Shown in pieces: positions 7,174 to 15,417 of a stretch of 19,614 nt of DNA. Source of the DNA: an uncultured Ruminococcus sp. (GTDB lineage: Bacteria; Bacillota; Clostridia; Oscillospirales; Acutalibacteraceae). Numbering within the stretch: position 1 is the stretch's first letter; each line of letters opens with the position of its first letter. Below the pieces are notes generated by a model, which was given only the letters and a program-made list of their open reading frames with translations, had not been told where the DNA came from and did no database searches. The stretch is from the NCBI GenBank assembly GCA_937892835.1, contig CALBHM010000455.1, positions 1-19,614 of the forward strand, written 5' to 3'. The position numbers and the translations under genes are program-made.

Positions 7174-7226
7174 TGGTGCTTGCATATTCCTTGTGCTTGG
7201 TGGTACAAATTACAAGGAGTATTGAT

Positions 7227-8783
7227 ATGGATAAAATTTATAAAACAGCAATATATCTTCGTCTTTCAAGAGATGAGGAGGGCGAAAGGGAAAGCATAAG
7301 TATTTCCAATCAGCGTGAGATGCTTATGAACTTCATTGAAAGCAGAAACGATTTGCAGTTTGTTGCTGAATATTCAGATGATGGTTACAGTGGTTACGAT
7401 TTTAACCGTCCTGAGTTTAACAAAATGATAAAAAGTGCTGAGGACGGCACTATTGACTGCATTGTAGTCAAGGATTTTTCACGTCTTGGACGTAACTTTC
7501 AGAAAACAGAAGAATTTATGCAGCGTATTTTTCCAAAGATGGGAATACGCTTTATTTCTGTTCATGACTTTTATGACAGCAATCGTGAACAATCTGCAAG
7601 TGAACGTCTTGCCAATCCGATAATCAATCTGATGAATGAATATCATGTTATGGAAACTTCCCAGAAGGTTCGCAGCGTTCTTGAATATTACCGTCAGAAT
7701 GGAAAATTCATTGGAAATCGTACAGTGTTTGGTTACACAATAAAAGATAAGCAGCTTGTTGTTGACCCTGAAGCTGCAAAAATTGTACGAATGATTTTCA
7801 ATCTGAAAATTGATGGAATGAATCAACAGGCAATCGGTGAATATCTGAATGAACTCGGTGTCAGTTGCCCTATGGAATACAAAATTGAAAAAGGTGTCAA
7901 GGCAGTCACAATGCATTTCAGAACAGGAGAAAAAGCATTATGGTCATCTGTAAGTGTCCGCCGAATACTTGAAAATCCAATTTACATAGGAACTTTGATA
8001 CAAGGGAAAACCACATCTTTAAGTTACCGTGACCGCCGCCGTTTCAAAAAAGACCCGTCTGAACTGACAGCTTTTGAAAATTCTCATGAAGCAATTATTT
8101 CCGAAACAACTTTCCTGATTGTTCAGGATTTGCTGAAAAGAGATACTTCATGCGGGAAAAATACAAATAAGGTTCATACTTTTTCAGGTTTTGTATATTG
8201 CGGTAACTGCGGTAAAGTGCTGTATCACAGGCACAGCAAAGGGCAGAACACATTTCTGGAATGCAGAAATAAGGAATGTTTTTGCAAAGGCAGAATAAAA
8301 GAGGAAATTCTTAAAGATGTCGTGTTCAAAACACTGAAAAAACATATCGGATTAGTTCTTAAGCATTCAGAACCGATGATAAAATCTGATTTTATGCAAA
8401 ATTTGAACATTACAAATCTTGAACTCAAAGAACTTGAAAATCAGGTCAGACAGCTGAAAAAATCGCAGGCAAATCTTATTCTGAAAAAAGAAAACAGTAT
8501 GATTTCAGAAAATGATTATACAGAAATGCACGATTTCTATAATTCCAGAATTGCAAAAGCTGAATTTGAAGCTGATAAAATCAGGAATGTAAAAATCAGA
8601 ATGCTGGAATGTGCTGATGAAGTAAAAAATCAGTATCAGAAATACTTCGGTTCTTCAGAGCTTACACGCAGTATGCTTGTAACATTCACTGAAAAAATTG
8701 AAGTTTTCAGTAAAACAAAGATAAAAATTCATCTCAGATATGAGGATATTTTCAAGATGGACGGTGACGCAAGTGGCACGTAA
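7227..8783 (+). CDS. Large serine recombinase, first of three
   Basis: A 518-residue large serine recombinase that would cut and rejoin element ends during integration or excision. The resolvase domain (about 5-150) carries the catalytic serine in YLRLS14RDE and the arginine-rich motif DFSRLGRNF. A recombinase DNA-binding domain follows (about 170-275), then a zinc ribbon near 322-356 (CGNCG ... CRNKEC) and a C-terminal coiled coil (about 395-470). The frame is open further upstream, but ACAAGGAGT seven bases before the ATG at 7227, and the family start MDKIYKTAIYLRLS, fix the start. It ends 11 bases inside the next recombinase gene. All key residues are present, so it is probably active. Confidence 0.9.
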   Translation: MDKIYKTAIYLRLSRDEEGERESISISNQREMLMNFIESRNDLQFVAEYSDDGYSGYDFNRPEFNKMIKSAEDGTIDCIVVKDFSRLGRNFQKTEEFMQRIFPKMGIRFISVHDFYDSNREQSASERLANPIINLMNEYHVMETSQKVRSVLEYYRQNGKFIGNRTVFGYTIKDKQLVVDPEAAKIVRMIFNLKIDGMNQQAIGEYLNELGVSCPMEYKIEKGVKAVTMHFRTGEKALWSSVSVRRILENPIYIGTLIQGKTTSLSYRDRRRFKKDPSELTAFENSHEAIISETTFLIVQDLLKRDTSCGKNTNKVHTFSGFVYCGNCGKVLYHRHSKGQNTFLECRNKECFCKGRIKEEILKDVVFKTLKKHIGLVLKHSEPMIKSDFMQNLNITNLELKELENQVRQLKKSQANLILKKENSMISENDYTEMHDFYNSRIAKAEFEADKIRNVKIRMLECADEVKNQYQKYFGSSELTRSMLVTFTEKIEVFSKTKIKIHLRYEDIFKMDGDASGT

Positions 8784-9972
8784 ATCAAGAAAAAATCCGG
8801 CTGATATAACTGAAAAAATGGACTTCAAAGTCTATAAAACGGCGATTTATGCACGTCTTTCAAGAGAAAATCAGAAATGCGAAAAAATTGAAACTCAGAT
8901 TGAAGATGTTAAGAACTACATAAATAACAGTTATTTCTTTGAATTTGTTGATGTTTATGCTGATAATGGTTACAGCGGTACAAATTTTCAGCGTCCTGAA
9001 TTTGAACGCCTTATGGAAGATATCCGCAATCAGAAAATCAATTGCATAATTGTCCGTGATTTGAGCCGTTTTGCAAGAGAACATATTGGAGCAGAAGACT
9101 ATCTGAATAATATCTTTCCTTTCCTTGGAGTGCGTTTTATAGCAATAAATGATGGGTATGACAATTTAAATATTGAACCGCAGGAATATTTTTTAGCGTC
9201 TTTTAAAAATCTTGCATATTCATACTTTGCACAGGAAACCTCTAAAAAAGTCAGCATGGCGAAAAGAGAGTTGCAGAAACAAGGAAAATTTGTTGGTTCT
9301 AAACCGCCGTTCGGGTATCAGCGTGACCCGAATGACCGCCATAATCTGATTATAAAAGAAGATGAAGCGGTAATTGTTCGTGAAATTTTCAATAGAGTTG
9401 CGAATGGAGAAACTACAACAAAAATATTCAATGATTTAAGTCAACGTGAAGAAAAGAGCAGAATAGTCTGGAGTGTTTCGACAATATGCACTATACTGAA
9501 AAGAGAAATTTACAAAGGTATTCTGGTTCAGCATAAGACTGAAACGGCTCTTTACAAAAACGAAGAAGTTCATAAAATTTCTGATGATGAACAGATAAAA
9601 GTTGAAAATGCAGCTCCGCAAATTGTATCTCCTGAACTTTGGGATAAAGCAAATGCTGCAATTGCTGAAAGAAATTTAAAAAAGCATGAGGGAATTCCTG
9701 AAAATCCTTATAAAAATCTTGTTTTCTGCGGTAAGTGCAATAAAAAAGTTTCATGCAGCTTCAAACGTAAATACAGCAAATTTGATTTCAATTGTGAACG
9801 CTGCCGAAATGGTGTTTTTTCGTCAATGGACAATATGAATGCTATGGTGCGTAATCACCTTAAACTATCTGAAAATACTGAAATAACAAGAGATTTTCTT
9901 AATCAAAAGTTCGAGAAAATTCTCATTTTCAACAGAAACAACATCATCTTCATTGACAGAGGTGACGTTTAA
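8773..9972 (+). CDS. Large serine recombinase, second of three
   Basis: A 399-residue large serine recombinase. I choose the GTG at 8773, overlapping the end of the previous gene by 11 bases, because it gives the N-terminus MARKSRKN typical of this subgroup and suggests translational coupling; ATGs at 8740 and 8818 are alternatives. The catalytic serine is in YARLS30REN, followed by RDLSRFAREH in the resolvase domain and the recombinase domain at about 185-290. A zinc ribbon (CGKCNKK ... CERC) sits near 318-350. Compared with the first recombinase the C-terminal coiled coil is nearly absent; it ends shortly after the zinc ribbon. The stop overlaps the next start (TAATG). It likely acts together with its neighbours on the element ends. 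Confidence 0.88.
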   Translation: MARKSRKNPADITEKMDFKVYKTAIYARLSRENQKCEKIETQIEDVKNYINNSYFFEFVDVYADNGYSGTNFQRPEFERLMEDIRNQKINCIIVRDLSRFAREHIGAEDYLNNIFPFLGVRFIAINDGYDNLNIEPQEYFLASFKNLAYSYFAQETSKKVSMAKRELQKQGKFVGSKPPFGYQRDPNDRHNLIIKEDEAVIVREIFNRVANGETTTKIFNDLSQREEKSRIVWSVSTICTILKREIYKGILVQHKTETALYKNEEVHKISDDEQIKVENAAPQIVSPELWDKANAAIAERNLKKHEGIPENPYKNLVFCGKCNKKVSCSFKRKYSKFDFNCERCRNGVFSSMDNMNAMVRNHLKLSENTEITRDFLNQKFEKILIFNRNNIIFIDRGDV

Positions 9973-10733
9973 TGACTGTTGCCTGTTATGTCAGAAAATC
10001 AAATGATAAGGAAAATGACAGCATAGAAAATCAGATTGCAATAATCAATGATTATATAGGCAGACAAAAAGATTTGAAATATGCTGAGATTATACAATTC
10101 TGTGACATAAATTCAAGTGGAATCAATATGAACCGTGATGCATTTCAGGAACTTCTTAAAGAAATAAGAATGCGTAAAATAGACGTTGTTATTGTCAAGG
10201 ATTTATCACGTCTGGGACGGAATTATCTTGATATATGCAAATTGACTGACAGCATATTTCCATTCATGAAAGTGCGTCTGATTGCAGTTTCTGAAAATTA
10301 TGACAGCAAACACAGAGTACCAAATTCTATGGATTTACCAACAGCTTTGCGTTCTGTACTGAATGAATACTACGTTCTGGAAGCATCAAAAAAAGTAAGA
10401 AATTCCTGCGTTTCAAGAATAAAAAACGGCGAATTTATAGGCAGTCTGCCATATGGATATGTTCTTAAAGACAAGTTTACTCCTGTTGTTGATAAAGAAA
10501 AAGCTGAAATAGTTCGTGAAATCTTCAATTTATATCTTAAACATAAAACATATATTGCTGTTGCAAGGATTCTGAATAATCGGAAAATTCTTACTAATGG
10601 AAATGCAAAATGGACTGCTGAATATGTCAGAAGAATTCTGAAAAATGAACAGTATACCGGAAAACGCATTGCCCTGAAATACAGGAAAGACCTTAAAACA
10701 GGCAAAAAAATCCTGAATGATAAAATCATATAA
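9972..10733 (+). CDS. Large serine recombinase, third of three: catalytic half
   Basis: A 253-residue polypeptide with the complete resolvase domain (catalytic serine in YVRKS10ND, then KDLSRLGRNY) and recombinase domain, up to ILKNEQYTGKR. It stops at 10,731-10,733, before the zinc ribbon and coiled coil, which are encoded in the next frame starting in the same TAATG overlap. About 30-40 residues that join these parts in the first recombinase have no counterpart. The gene is therefore either a decayed recombinase or a naturally split enzyme whose halves are made by coupled translation. The start overlaps the stop of the second recombinase (TAATG). Catalytic residues are intact. Confidence 0.82.
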   Translation: MTVACYVRKSNDKENDSIENQIAIINDYIGRQKDLKYAEIIQFCDINSSGINMNRDAFQELLKEIRMRKIDVVIVKDLSRLGRNYLDICKLTDSIFPFMKVRLIAVSENYDSKHRVPNSMDLPTALRSVLNEYYVLEASKKVRNSCVSRIKNGEFIGSLPYGYVLKDKFTPVVDKEKAEIVREIFNLYLKHKTYIAVARILNNRKILTNGNAKWTAEYVRRILKNEQYTGKRIALKYRKDLKTGKKILNDKII

Positions 10734-11314
10734 TGGCAAACAAGCTGTATTGTGCAGAATGTGGGAGAACCCTTAAAAGAAATAAGAATTTTTATTGTAA
10801 AATTAATTATAAAACAGGAGAATCCCCTTGTTTTAAAGGTTCTCTTAAAGCAAATATACTGTATAAGGCTGTACTTGAAAAAGTAAAAGAATTTATTTCT
10901 GCTGATATTCCGGAATGTAAATCAGATTTTTCTTTTTCAGATATAGTAAAAATTGAATCTGAAATTACTTGCCTGAAAGAAGAAAAAGCACAAATCTTTG
11001 AACTGCTTTTCAGCAATAGTATCACTCAAAGTGAATTTGAAAAACAAAATTCAAAAATTTCTTTGATGATAAATAATAAACAGTCTGATTTGAAATTATG
11101 CCGCAGAACTGTTGCAATGAATACAAAGTATGGTTCAGAATGTCCTGTTGATATTCTGAAAAGACTGTATGCTTCCGATGAACTCACCAGAGAACATATG
11201 CAGTTTGTGAAGCGTATTAATGTGTTCAATTCAGAAAACTTTGAAATAATTATGCAGTCAGAAAGTCCTTTGGATATTCTTTGCAAAAATATTGATATTT
11301 ATGAGGAGGGGTGA
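10733..11314 (+). CDS. Third recombinase: zinc-ribbon/coiled-coil half
   Basis: A 193-residue protein beginning with a recombinase zinc ribbon (CAECGRTLKRN ... C, residues 7-33), then a region rich in leucine, lysine and glutamate (about 60-125) resembling the coiled coil of large serine recombinases, and the usual C-terminal tail (VKRINVFNSENFEIIM). It has no resolvase domain of its own. The ATG at 10,733 overlaps the stop of the catalytic half, so it would be translated by re-initiation. It probably supplies the DNA-binding or synapsis-control module to the upstream half, or is the tail of a broken gene. Confidence 0.75.
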   Translation: MANKLYCAECGRTLKRNKNFYCKINYKTGESPCFKGSLKANILYKAVLEKVKEFISADIPECKSDFSFSDIVKIESEITCLKEEKAQIFELLFSNSITQSEFEKQNSKISLMINNKQSDLKLCRRTVAMNTKYGSECPVDILKRLYASDELTREHMQFVKRINVFNSENFEIIMQSESPLDILCKNIDIYEEG

Positions 11315-11317
11315 GAA

Positions 11318-11782
11318 ATGCTTTATATACTTGATTGGCTAATAGTTTTAGCAATATTAGCTATTTGTTTAGTATGTTCTTTTATGAAAGCATTTTTACT
11401 AAAGATTAATTTAATAAACAGTGGATTTTTAGGAAGTGCTGCTGGAGCATCATTATATTATGCAAATCGTTATTTCAATGTGGAAAATGAGCTGGGTATT
11501 CCATTTGACGATGTAATTCATCCTGCAATTTGTATTGTGGCAGGAGTAGTGGTATTTGGCTTGACAGTTCTTATTCAAAGAACAAAAATAGGATTTTGGA
11601 TTTTTTCTGTAGTATTCTCTATTGGCTGGGCACTCGCATTGTCTGGAATTGTATACTTATTTACAAAAGATATTATATGGTTTTGGGTAATATTAATATC
11701 TTCAACAATAATTAATTTTACTTCCCATTTAAGAGCAAGAAAGTTAAGAATTGATGTTGCAGAAACTCTTCTTAATTCCTAA
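11318..11782 (+). CDS. Small multi-pass membrane protein, function unknown
   Basis: A 154-residue hydrophobic protein that I do not recognise. Likely membrane segments are about 4-22, 68-86, 91-114 and 118-134, with another weakly hydrophobic stretch at 35-48. The tail is basic (HLRARKLR). GAGGAGGGG precedes the ATG at 11,318, only a few bases after the last recombinase frame, so it ends the recombinase operon. It is more AT-rich than its neighbours. A passenger or element-associated membrane function is possible; none is indicated by motifs. Confidence 0.6.
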   Translation: MLYILDWLIVLAILAICLVCSFMKAFLLKINLINSGFLGSAAGASLYYANRYFNVENELGIPFDDVIHPAICIVAGVVVFGLTVLIQRTKIGFWIFSVVFSIGWALALSGIVYLFTKDIIWFWVILISSTIINFTSHLRARKLRIDVAETLLNS

Positions 11783-11800
11783 ATAGAGTTTGATAATATG

Positions 11801-11858
11801 TTATTGGTAGAACTGCACAATTTTCTCTTTTTATATTTGTGTGCTTTTCTACCAATAA
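11801..11858. repeat. 12-bp inverted repeat at the module boundary
   Basis: TTATTGGTAGAA (11,801-11,812) and TTCTACCAATAA (11,847-11,858) are perfect inverted copies 34 bases apart, with further partial pairing inside (GCACA with TGTG). It follows the last gene of the AT-rich module, where base composition changes. It may be a weak terminator, a recombinase site or part of the element end. Confidence 0.5.
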
Positions 11859-11878
11859 TATTTAGTAAAATCATTGAC

Positions 11879-11898
11879 AAAACACTCCCATACGGGAG
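11879..11898 (-). terminator. Terminator of the leftward ssb-parB operon
   Basis: Read leftward, CTCCC (complement of 11,894-11,898) and GGGAG (complement of 11,885-11,889) form a 5-bp stem with a four-base loop, followed by TGTTTTG. It lies about 40 bases after the stop of the last leftward gene. Confidence 0.5.
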
Positions 11899-11936
11899 CA
11901 TCGTTTGCTTTTTGTTTGCTTTGAAAAATCATAAGA

Positions 11937-12641
11937 TCACTTCCGCTTTCTTGTAAAGTAGTAAGCTGCACCGCCAACTCCTGCGAGAGCTGCCACTCCT
12001 GCGATGATTGCAAGGGGATTTACCCCAGAACCGTCAGAATCGCCCTCAGAAACGTCTGACGGACTAACAGTGGCATCGTTACCCTCTGCGGAAGAACCGC
12101 CCTCAGAAGCCGTTTCCGTTCCGCCTGTGACTTCTCCAATCACTCTCGGACTATCAGCACCGTTATCGTTGATCTTGTAACCGCCTGCGATTTCGGATTC
12201 GTCTTCTTCTAAGGTGCTGAATGGTGGGAATGTGTCAACGGTATCACCATTTTTGTCTGTCATTTGCCACATACCGTTAAGCAGAGAAAAGCTGTAATGG
12301 TTGTCCTCGGTGTTGATCGTCCAGCCACCCTCATTATCGTCCTCAAAATCCCAATCTTCGATCAGACGACGGTAGTAGTCCTTGTATTCATATTGAAGCT
12401 CTTCGATTTCGGTCCAGTCATAATCTTCTGAACCGTAGTTCTCGTCAAGCCACCTGTCAAGAAGATGATGCTTGTACGATGCTTCGGGAAAGTCAAGTCC
12501 ATTATCGCCCTTGCCGTTCCACATATCCTCCCAAATCTCGGCTTCGATATCGTCACGGTCAAGGTTCTCGGCAGCATAGACGGTCAAGCCGGAGCAGAGT
12601 GTAAGTGCGGTGCAGAATAACGTTGTAATGATCTTCTTCAT
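11937..12641 (-). CDS. Secreted, C-terminally membrane-anchored acidic protein
   Basis: A 234-residue protein with a clear signal peptide (MKKIITTLFCTALTLCSGLTVYAAE), a very acidic, tyrosine- and tryptophan-rich middle (about 26-165), a serine/glycine/threonine-rich linker (about 170-205), and a final membrane helix followed by RKRK. This layout suits a cell-surface protein held by its C-terminus; no LPxTG motif is seen. The start at 12,641 is preferred over the longer frame because it begins the signal peptide and has GGAGG about ten bases upstream, at the end of parB, whose stop is next to it. Being last in an ssb-parA-parB operon suggests a surface role for a conjugative element, for instance in contact or exclusion; that is inference. 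I do not recognise the family. Confidence 0.7.
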   Translation of the reverse strand: MKKIITTLFCTALTLCSGLTVYAAENLDRDDIEAEIWEDMWNGKGDNGLDFPEASYKHHLLDRWLDENYGSEDYDWTEIEELQYEYKDYYRRLIEDWDFEDDNEGGWTINTEDNHYSFSLLNGMWQMTDKNGDTVDTFPPFSTLEEDESEIAGGYKINDNGADSPRVIGEVTGGTETASEGGSSAEGNDATVSPSDVSEGDSDGSGVNPLAIIAGVAALAGVGGAAYYFTRKRK

Positions 12642-12642
12642 A

Positions 12643-13593
12643 TTATTCGTCCTCCATATTCTTAAAGTATAGTTCAAGTGCCTTTTCAATTGTTTCCGTG
12701 ATCTCTTTCGGCTTCTCGCCGTTGCTGAAATACTTGGTATAAATGTCATGGCTGATCTTTACGCTTTTGGGCTTCACTTTCGGCTCGGTGTCCTCGCCAT
12801 AAAGAATAGCGTGAACGGTATTACGATCGATGTTGCCCTCGCTGTCGGAAGAAGCACGTAGCATTTTGGCTGATTTCATGTCGATCTTGCAGTCATCAGC
12901 ACATTCAGCGACAACATCCTGCGTATCTTCCGAAAGGAAAGAAAGCTCCACACCCGCACGGATAGAAAGCTCTCCGCTGTCCACAAGGGCTTTCAGCTCA
13001 TCAGTGAACTTATTGATACGAATAAGCCTTACTACTGAGCCTTTGCTGACACCGTACTCATTTCCGATGCTCTCGCTCGTGTCTAACTTTGAACCTACTG
13101 GATTCAAAGTTGAGCTGTCGGGTTCGGCTGAGGGATTTTCAAGGCGTGCAAGCTCCCTGAGAATGTCACTTCGCTTGCCCTGAGAGAACATTTCGCTGTG
13201 TCTGAGTGCAACAGCGGCAGCCTGCTCCGAAATTTTGAGATTTTCAAAGCCTCTCTGCATAACATTCGACTCAATGACATACATTTCTGCTTCGTCCTCG
13301 GTAAGTCCTGCCTTGATGATCGCCGGAACTGTCGGCAGTCCTGCGAGTTTTGAAGCATTCCAGCGGTTGTGACCGATAAGAATTTCGTATCCGTCGCCGT
13401 CGGGTTGAACGATGATAGGGGACAGCACACCATTCTCCTTGATGCTGGCTATCATATCTTCAAGTCTCTCACCGGAGTACAGCTCAAACTTTTGGTTGTG
13501 GCATCGGTGAAGCTTGTTGCAAGGAATCTGCTGAACAGCGGTCTGCTGTGGTGTAGAGAGCATAGCACTCAGGTCAAACTGCGGTGTATTCAT
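12643..13593 (-). CDS. parB: ParB/Spo0J-family partition protein
   Basis: A 316-residue ParB-like protein. The N-terminal ParB/Srx domain (about 22-115) includes ERLEDMIASIKENGVLSPI and the nucleotide-box equivalent GHNRWNA (74-80, where canonical ParB has GERRWRA). A helix-turn-helix region follows (about 170-200, around GNEYGVSKGSVVRLIRIN). The C-terminal part is a linker plus a helical end. It would load onto centromere-like sites and work with the ParA encoded upstream to stabilise the excised or replicating element. GGAAAGGAAG lies before the ATG at 13,593, which overlaps the previous stop by four bases. The stop almost touches the secreted-protein start. No parS site was identified. Confidence 0.88.
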   Translation of the reverse strand: MNTPQFDLSAMLSTPQQTAVQQIPCNKLHRCHNQKFELYSGERLEDMIASIKENGVLSPIIVQPDGDGYEILIGHNRWNASKLAGLPTVPAIIKAGLTEDEAEMYVIESNVMQRGFENLKISEQAAAVALRHSEMFSQGKRSDILRELARLENPSAEPDSSTLNPVGSKLDTSESIGNEYGVSKGSVVRLIRINKFTDELKALVDSGELSIRAGVELSFLSEDTQDVVAECADDCKIDMKSAKMLRASSDSEGNIDRNTVHAILYGEDTEPKVKPKSVKISHDIYTKYFSNGEKPKEITETIEKALELYFKNMEDE

Positions 13594-13937
13594 TGTTTCA
13601 TCTTCCTTTCCATGTCCGCAAGCTGTTTGCGAAGCTCACGGTTCTCTACGTCAAGCTCTATGATACGGCTTTTCAGCTTTTTTGTCGTCACATCTGCACG
13701 GACGATCATATCCGCAAACCGCAGAAGCGTGTATCTGTATCTGCGTTGATTGTAATTGAAGGTGTAGCAGAGCTTTCCAGAGAGTCTGTCACGGCTCTCA
13801 GAAAGATTTGCGATTACTTCCTGTGAAGTTTCTGCTATGACTTTGCTGTGGTCTGAGCTGAAAAACTCGTCCAGCTCTCCGTCATCGTGAGGAGTGAAAA
13901 GCCACGGTGTCCTGTCGGTATCAAACGGCTTCATCAT
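13590..13937 (-). CDS. Small coiled-coil protein between parA and parB
   Basis: A 115-residue protein of no family known to me. Its N-terminal half is acidic with aromatic residues (TPWLFTPHDDGELDEFF); the middle contains a basic tyrosine/arginine stretch (NYNQRRYRYTLLRFADMIV); and the end is a heptad-like coiled coil (LKSRIIELDVENRELRKQL). GAGGAGG precedes the start. It overlaps the upstream gene by four bases (ATGA) and parB by four bases, a tightly coupled arrangement. It is probably an accessory of the partition operon. Confidence 0.6.
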   Translation of the reverse strand: MMKPFDTDRTPWLFTPHDDGELDEFFSSDHSKVIAETSQEVIANLSESRDRLSGKLCYTFNYNQRRYRYTLLRFADMIVRADVTTKKLKSRIIELDVENRELRKQLADMERKMKQ

Positions 13938-14158
13938 TCGTCCTCCTCGTTATCTTCATCGGTACAGCAGCTCAGTCCGTTCTGAAGCTGAATGAAGATG
14001 CAGGAGTATCGGTCATGCTCTGCACCGTCGCTATTCATCATCGCTTCAAGAAAATAAGCCTGAGCTTCTTCACGATCGTCCCACTCCTGCTTCTTGCCGT
14101 TGCAGACGGTAGTGACCTTGCGGTTCGGGTTCATTGCGAGTTCTGACATACTTAACAT
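13934..14158 (-). CDS. Small conserved-looking protein after parA
   Basis: A 74-residue acidic protein; I do not recognise a named family. I place the start at 14,158, inside the end of parA, because GGAGG lies about ten bases upstream; a longer frame exists but lacks such a site, and the ATG at 14,149 is an alternative. The body (NGKKQEWDDREEAQAYFLEAM ... DRYSCIFIQLQNG) reads as a small alpha/beta fold and the tail is strongly acidic with a CC pair. It overlaps both parA and the next gene, so it belongs to the same translationally coupled operon. Confidence 0.55.
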   Translation of the reverse strand: MLSMSELAMNPNRKVTTVCNGKKQEWDDREEAQAYFLEAMMNSDGAEHDRYSCIFIQLQNGLSCCTDEDNEEDE

Positions 14159-14934
14159 CTGGAAAGTACCTCCTGAGCCAATTCGTCGTATTCCTGACCT
14201 AACTTGTGACCTGTGAGACAAAGCGGTATGCCATTTTCAGAGCTTTTGGCAGCTTCAATAGACTTGCTGATGCTTGTCCTGAACAGCATTTCTCCGTACT
14301 TTTCGTTGAGGGTATCGATCGCCGTCCGGCTGACCTTTGTGCGATCAACCATTGTCGGCAGCACTCCGATTAGGTTCAGCTTCGGGTTGGTGTTTGCCTT
14401 GACGAGCCGTGTGAGAGCTTCAAGGGACTGTAAGCCGTCCATACTGAATTTTTGTGTCTGCACGGGTATCAGCACTCTGTCCGCAGCGGTAAGAGCATTG
14501 ATAAGGAGCGTTCCGAGAGACGGCAGGCAGTCGATCAGCACGAAGTCATAACCTTCGATCACATCTTCTGTGAGTATCCTGCGGAGAATATGCTCCTTAG
14601 AGATCATCGTGACCATAAGCGTTTCCGCATTTGCGAGATTGATGTCGGAAGGAATGTAGTCCACTCCTGCGGTATCGCTGTGACGTATCGCATTCTGAGT
14701 GGCTTCAGCGTTCAAGGGCGTTCCTGCGTGGAATGACATGATAAGCTGTGTCATAGTCGGGTTGCCGTTCGGCTCGTATTTCAGGTACTCGGAGAGGTTT
14801 GCCTGCGGATCGAAGTCCACAAGCAGAACCCTCTTTCCGTGGTTCAGAGCAAGACAAGCTTCGAGATTGTATGCGGTAGTGGATTTGCCAACTCCGCCTT
14901 TCTGATTGCTGATTGCAATGATAGTGGTTTCCAT
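14152..14934 (-). CDS. parA: ParA/Soj-family partition ATPase
   Basis: A 260-residue ParA-type ATPase that segregates DNA by ATP-driven, ParB-regulated binding to the nucleoid. The deviant Walker A motif is KGGVGKST (12-19), with its signature lysine. Walker A' is LLVDFDPQ (D40, D42) and Walker B is FVLIDCLPS (D135). There is no N-terminal helix-turn-helix, so it is the short Soj-like form. AAGGAGG lies about eight bases before the ATG at 14,934. It follows ssb and precedes two small genes and parB in one leftward operon from the promoter at 15,389-15,417. Confidence 0.92.
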   Translation of the reverse strand: METTIIAISNQKGGVGKSTTAYNLEACLALNHGKRVLLVDFDPQANLSEYLKYEPNGNPTMTQLIMSFHAGTPLNAEATQNAIRHSDTAGVDYIPSDINLANAETLMVTMISKEHILRRILTEDVIEGYDFVLIDCLPSLGTLLINALTAADRVLIPVQTQKFSMDGLQSLEALTRLVKANTNPKLNLIGVLPTMVDRTKVSRTAIDTLNEKYGEMLFRTSISKSIEAAKSSENGIPLCLTGHKLGQEYDELAQEVLSRC

Positions 14935-14997
14935 TTTTGCATCCTCCTTGTGATTATTGCTCAGAACAGCGGATCGTTCTCTGTGCCGATGTAGGGG

Positions 14998-15351
14998 TTA
15001 TCGTAGCGGTTGGCCGGTCGGTGCGGTGTTTTCACGCTTCTTACCGCATGAGAAGTGGATCTCCTCAATTTTTACCTCGGTGGACGAACGCTTCTGACCG
15101 TCCTTTTCATAGCGGTAGATATGTACTGCTCCGACGAGTGTGACCATATCGCCCTTGCCAAACCAATCGACGATTACATCTGCGTTGCGGTTCCAGGCGG
15201 TGCAGGTGAAAAAGTCGGTTTCGGGATTCTCCTCGCCCTTGCGTTTTTGACGGTCGCAGGCAATCGTGAACTTGCAAAGACGGCTCTCGCCTTTGGTCTG
15301 GATTTCGGGATCGGCAGTCAGTCTACCAGCTACCATGAACTTGTTTAACAT
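14998..15351 (-). CDS. ssb: Single-stranded DNA-binding protein, 3' end probably frameshifted
   Basis: A 117-residue SSB with one OB fold: MLNKFMVAGRLTADPEIQ at the start, then DFFTCTAWNRNADVIVDWFGKGD and VHIYRYEKDG, all typical of the family. It would coat single-stranded element DNA during transfer and replication. The start at 15,351 has GGAAGG upstream; the open frame extends far upstream only as unrelated codons across the promoter. The annotated end (TAPTGQPLR) lacks the acidic tail. In the +1 frame the same DNA reads NRYDNPYIGTENDPLF and stops at 14,961, which looks like a proper SSB C-terminal tip, so a one-base indel near 15,009-15,020 is likely. Confidence 0.85.
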   Translation of the reverse strand: MLNKFMVAGRLTADPEIQTKGESRLCKFTIACDRQKRKGEENPETDFFTCTAWNRNADVIVDWFGKGDMVTLVGAVHIYRYEKDGQKRSSTEVKIEEIHFSCGKKRENTAPTGQPLR

Positions 15352-15388
15352 AGGATCTACCTTCCTTTCGTGTTTCTGTTGTGCTTTT

Positions 15389-15417
15389 ATTATATATGAC
15401 TTTACACCCAGTGTCAA
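15389..15417 (-). promoter_or_regulatory. Consensus promoter of the ssb-parA-parB operon
   Basis: On the minus strand TTGACA (15,412-15,417) and TATAAT (15,389-15,394) are separated by exactly 17 bases, a perfect sigma-A promoter about 40 bases upstream of the ssb start. Confidence 0.85.

Noticed and set aside
7116..7226. Longer N-terminus for the first recombinase
   Set aside because: It overlaps the TnpW-like gene, has no ribosome binding site, and the family start fits 7227.
13369..13826. Plus-strand open frames opposite parB and the coiled-coil gene
   Set aside because: They are antisense to tightly overlapped operon genes and show no start signals or motifs.
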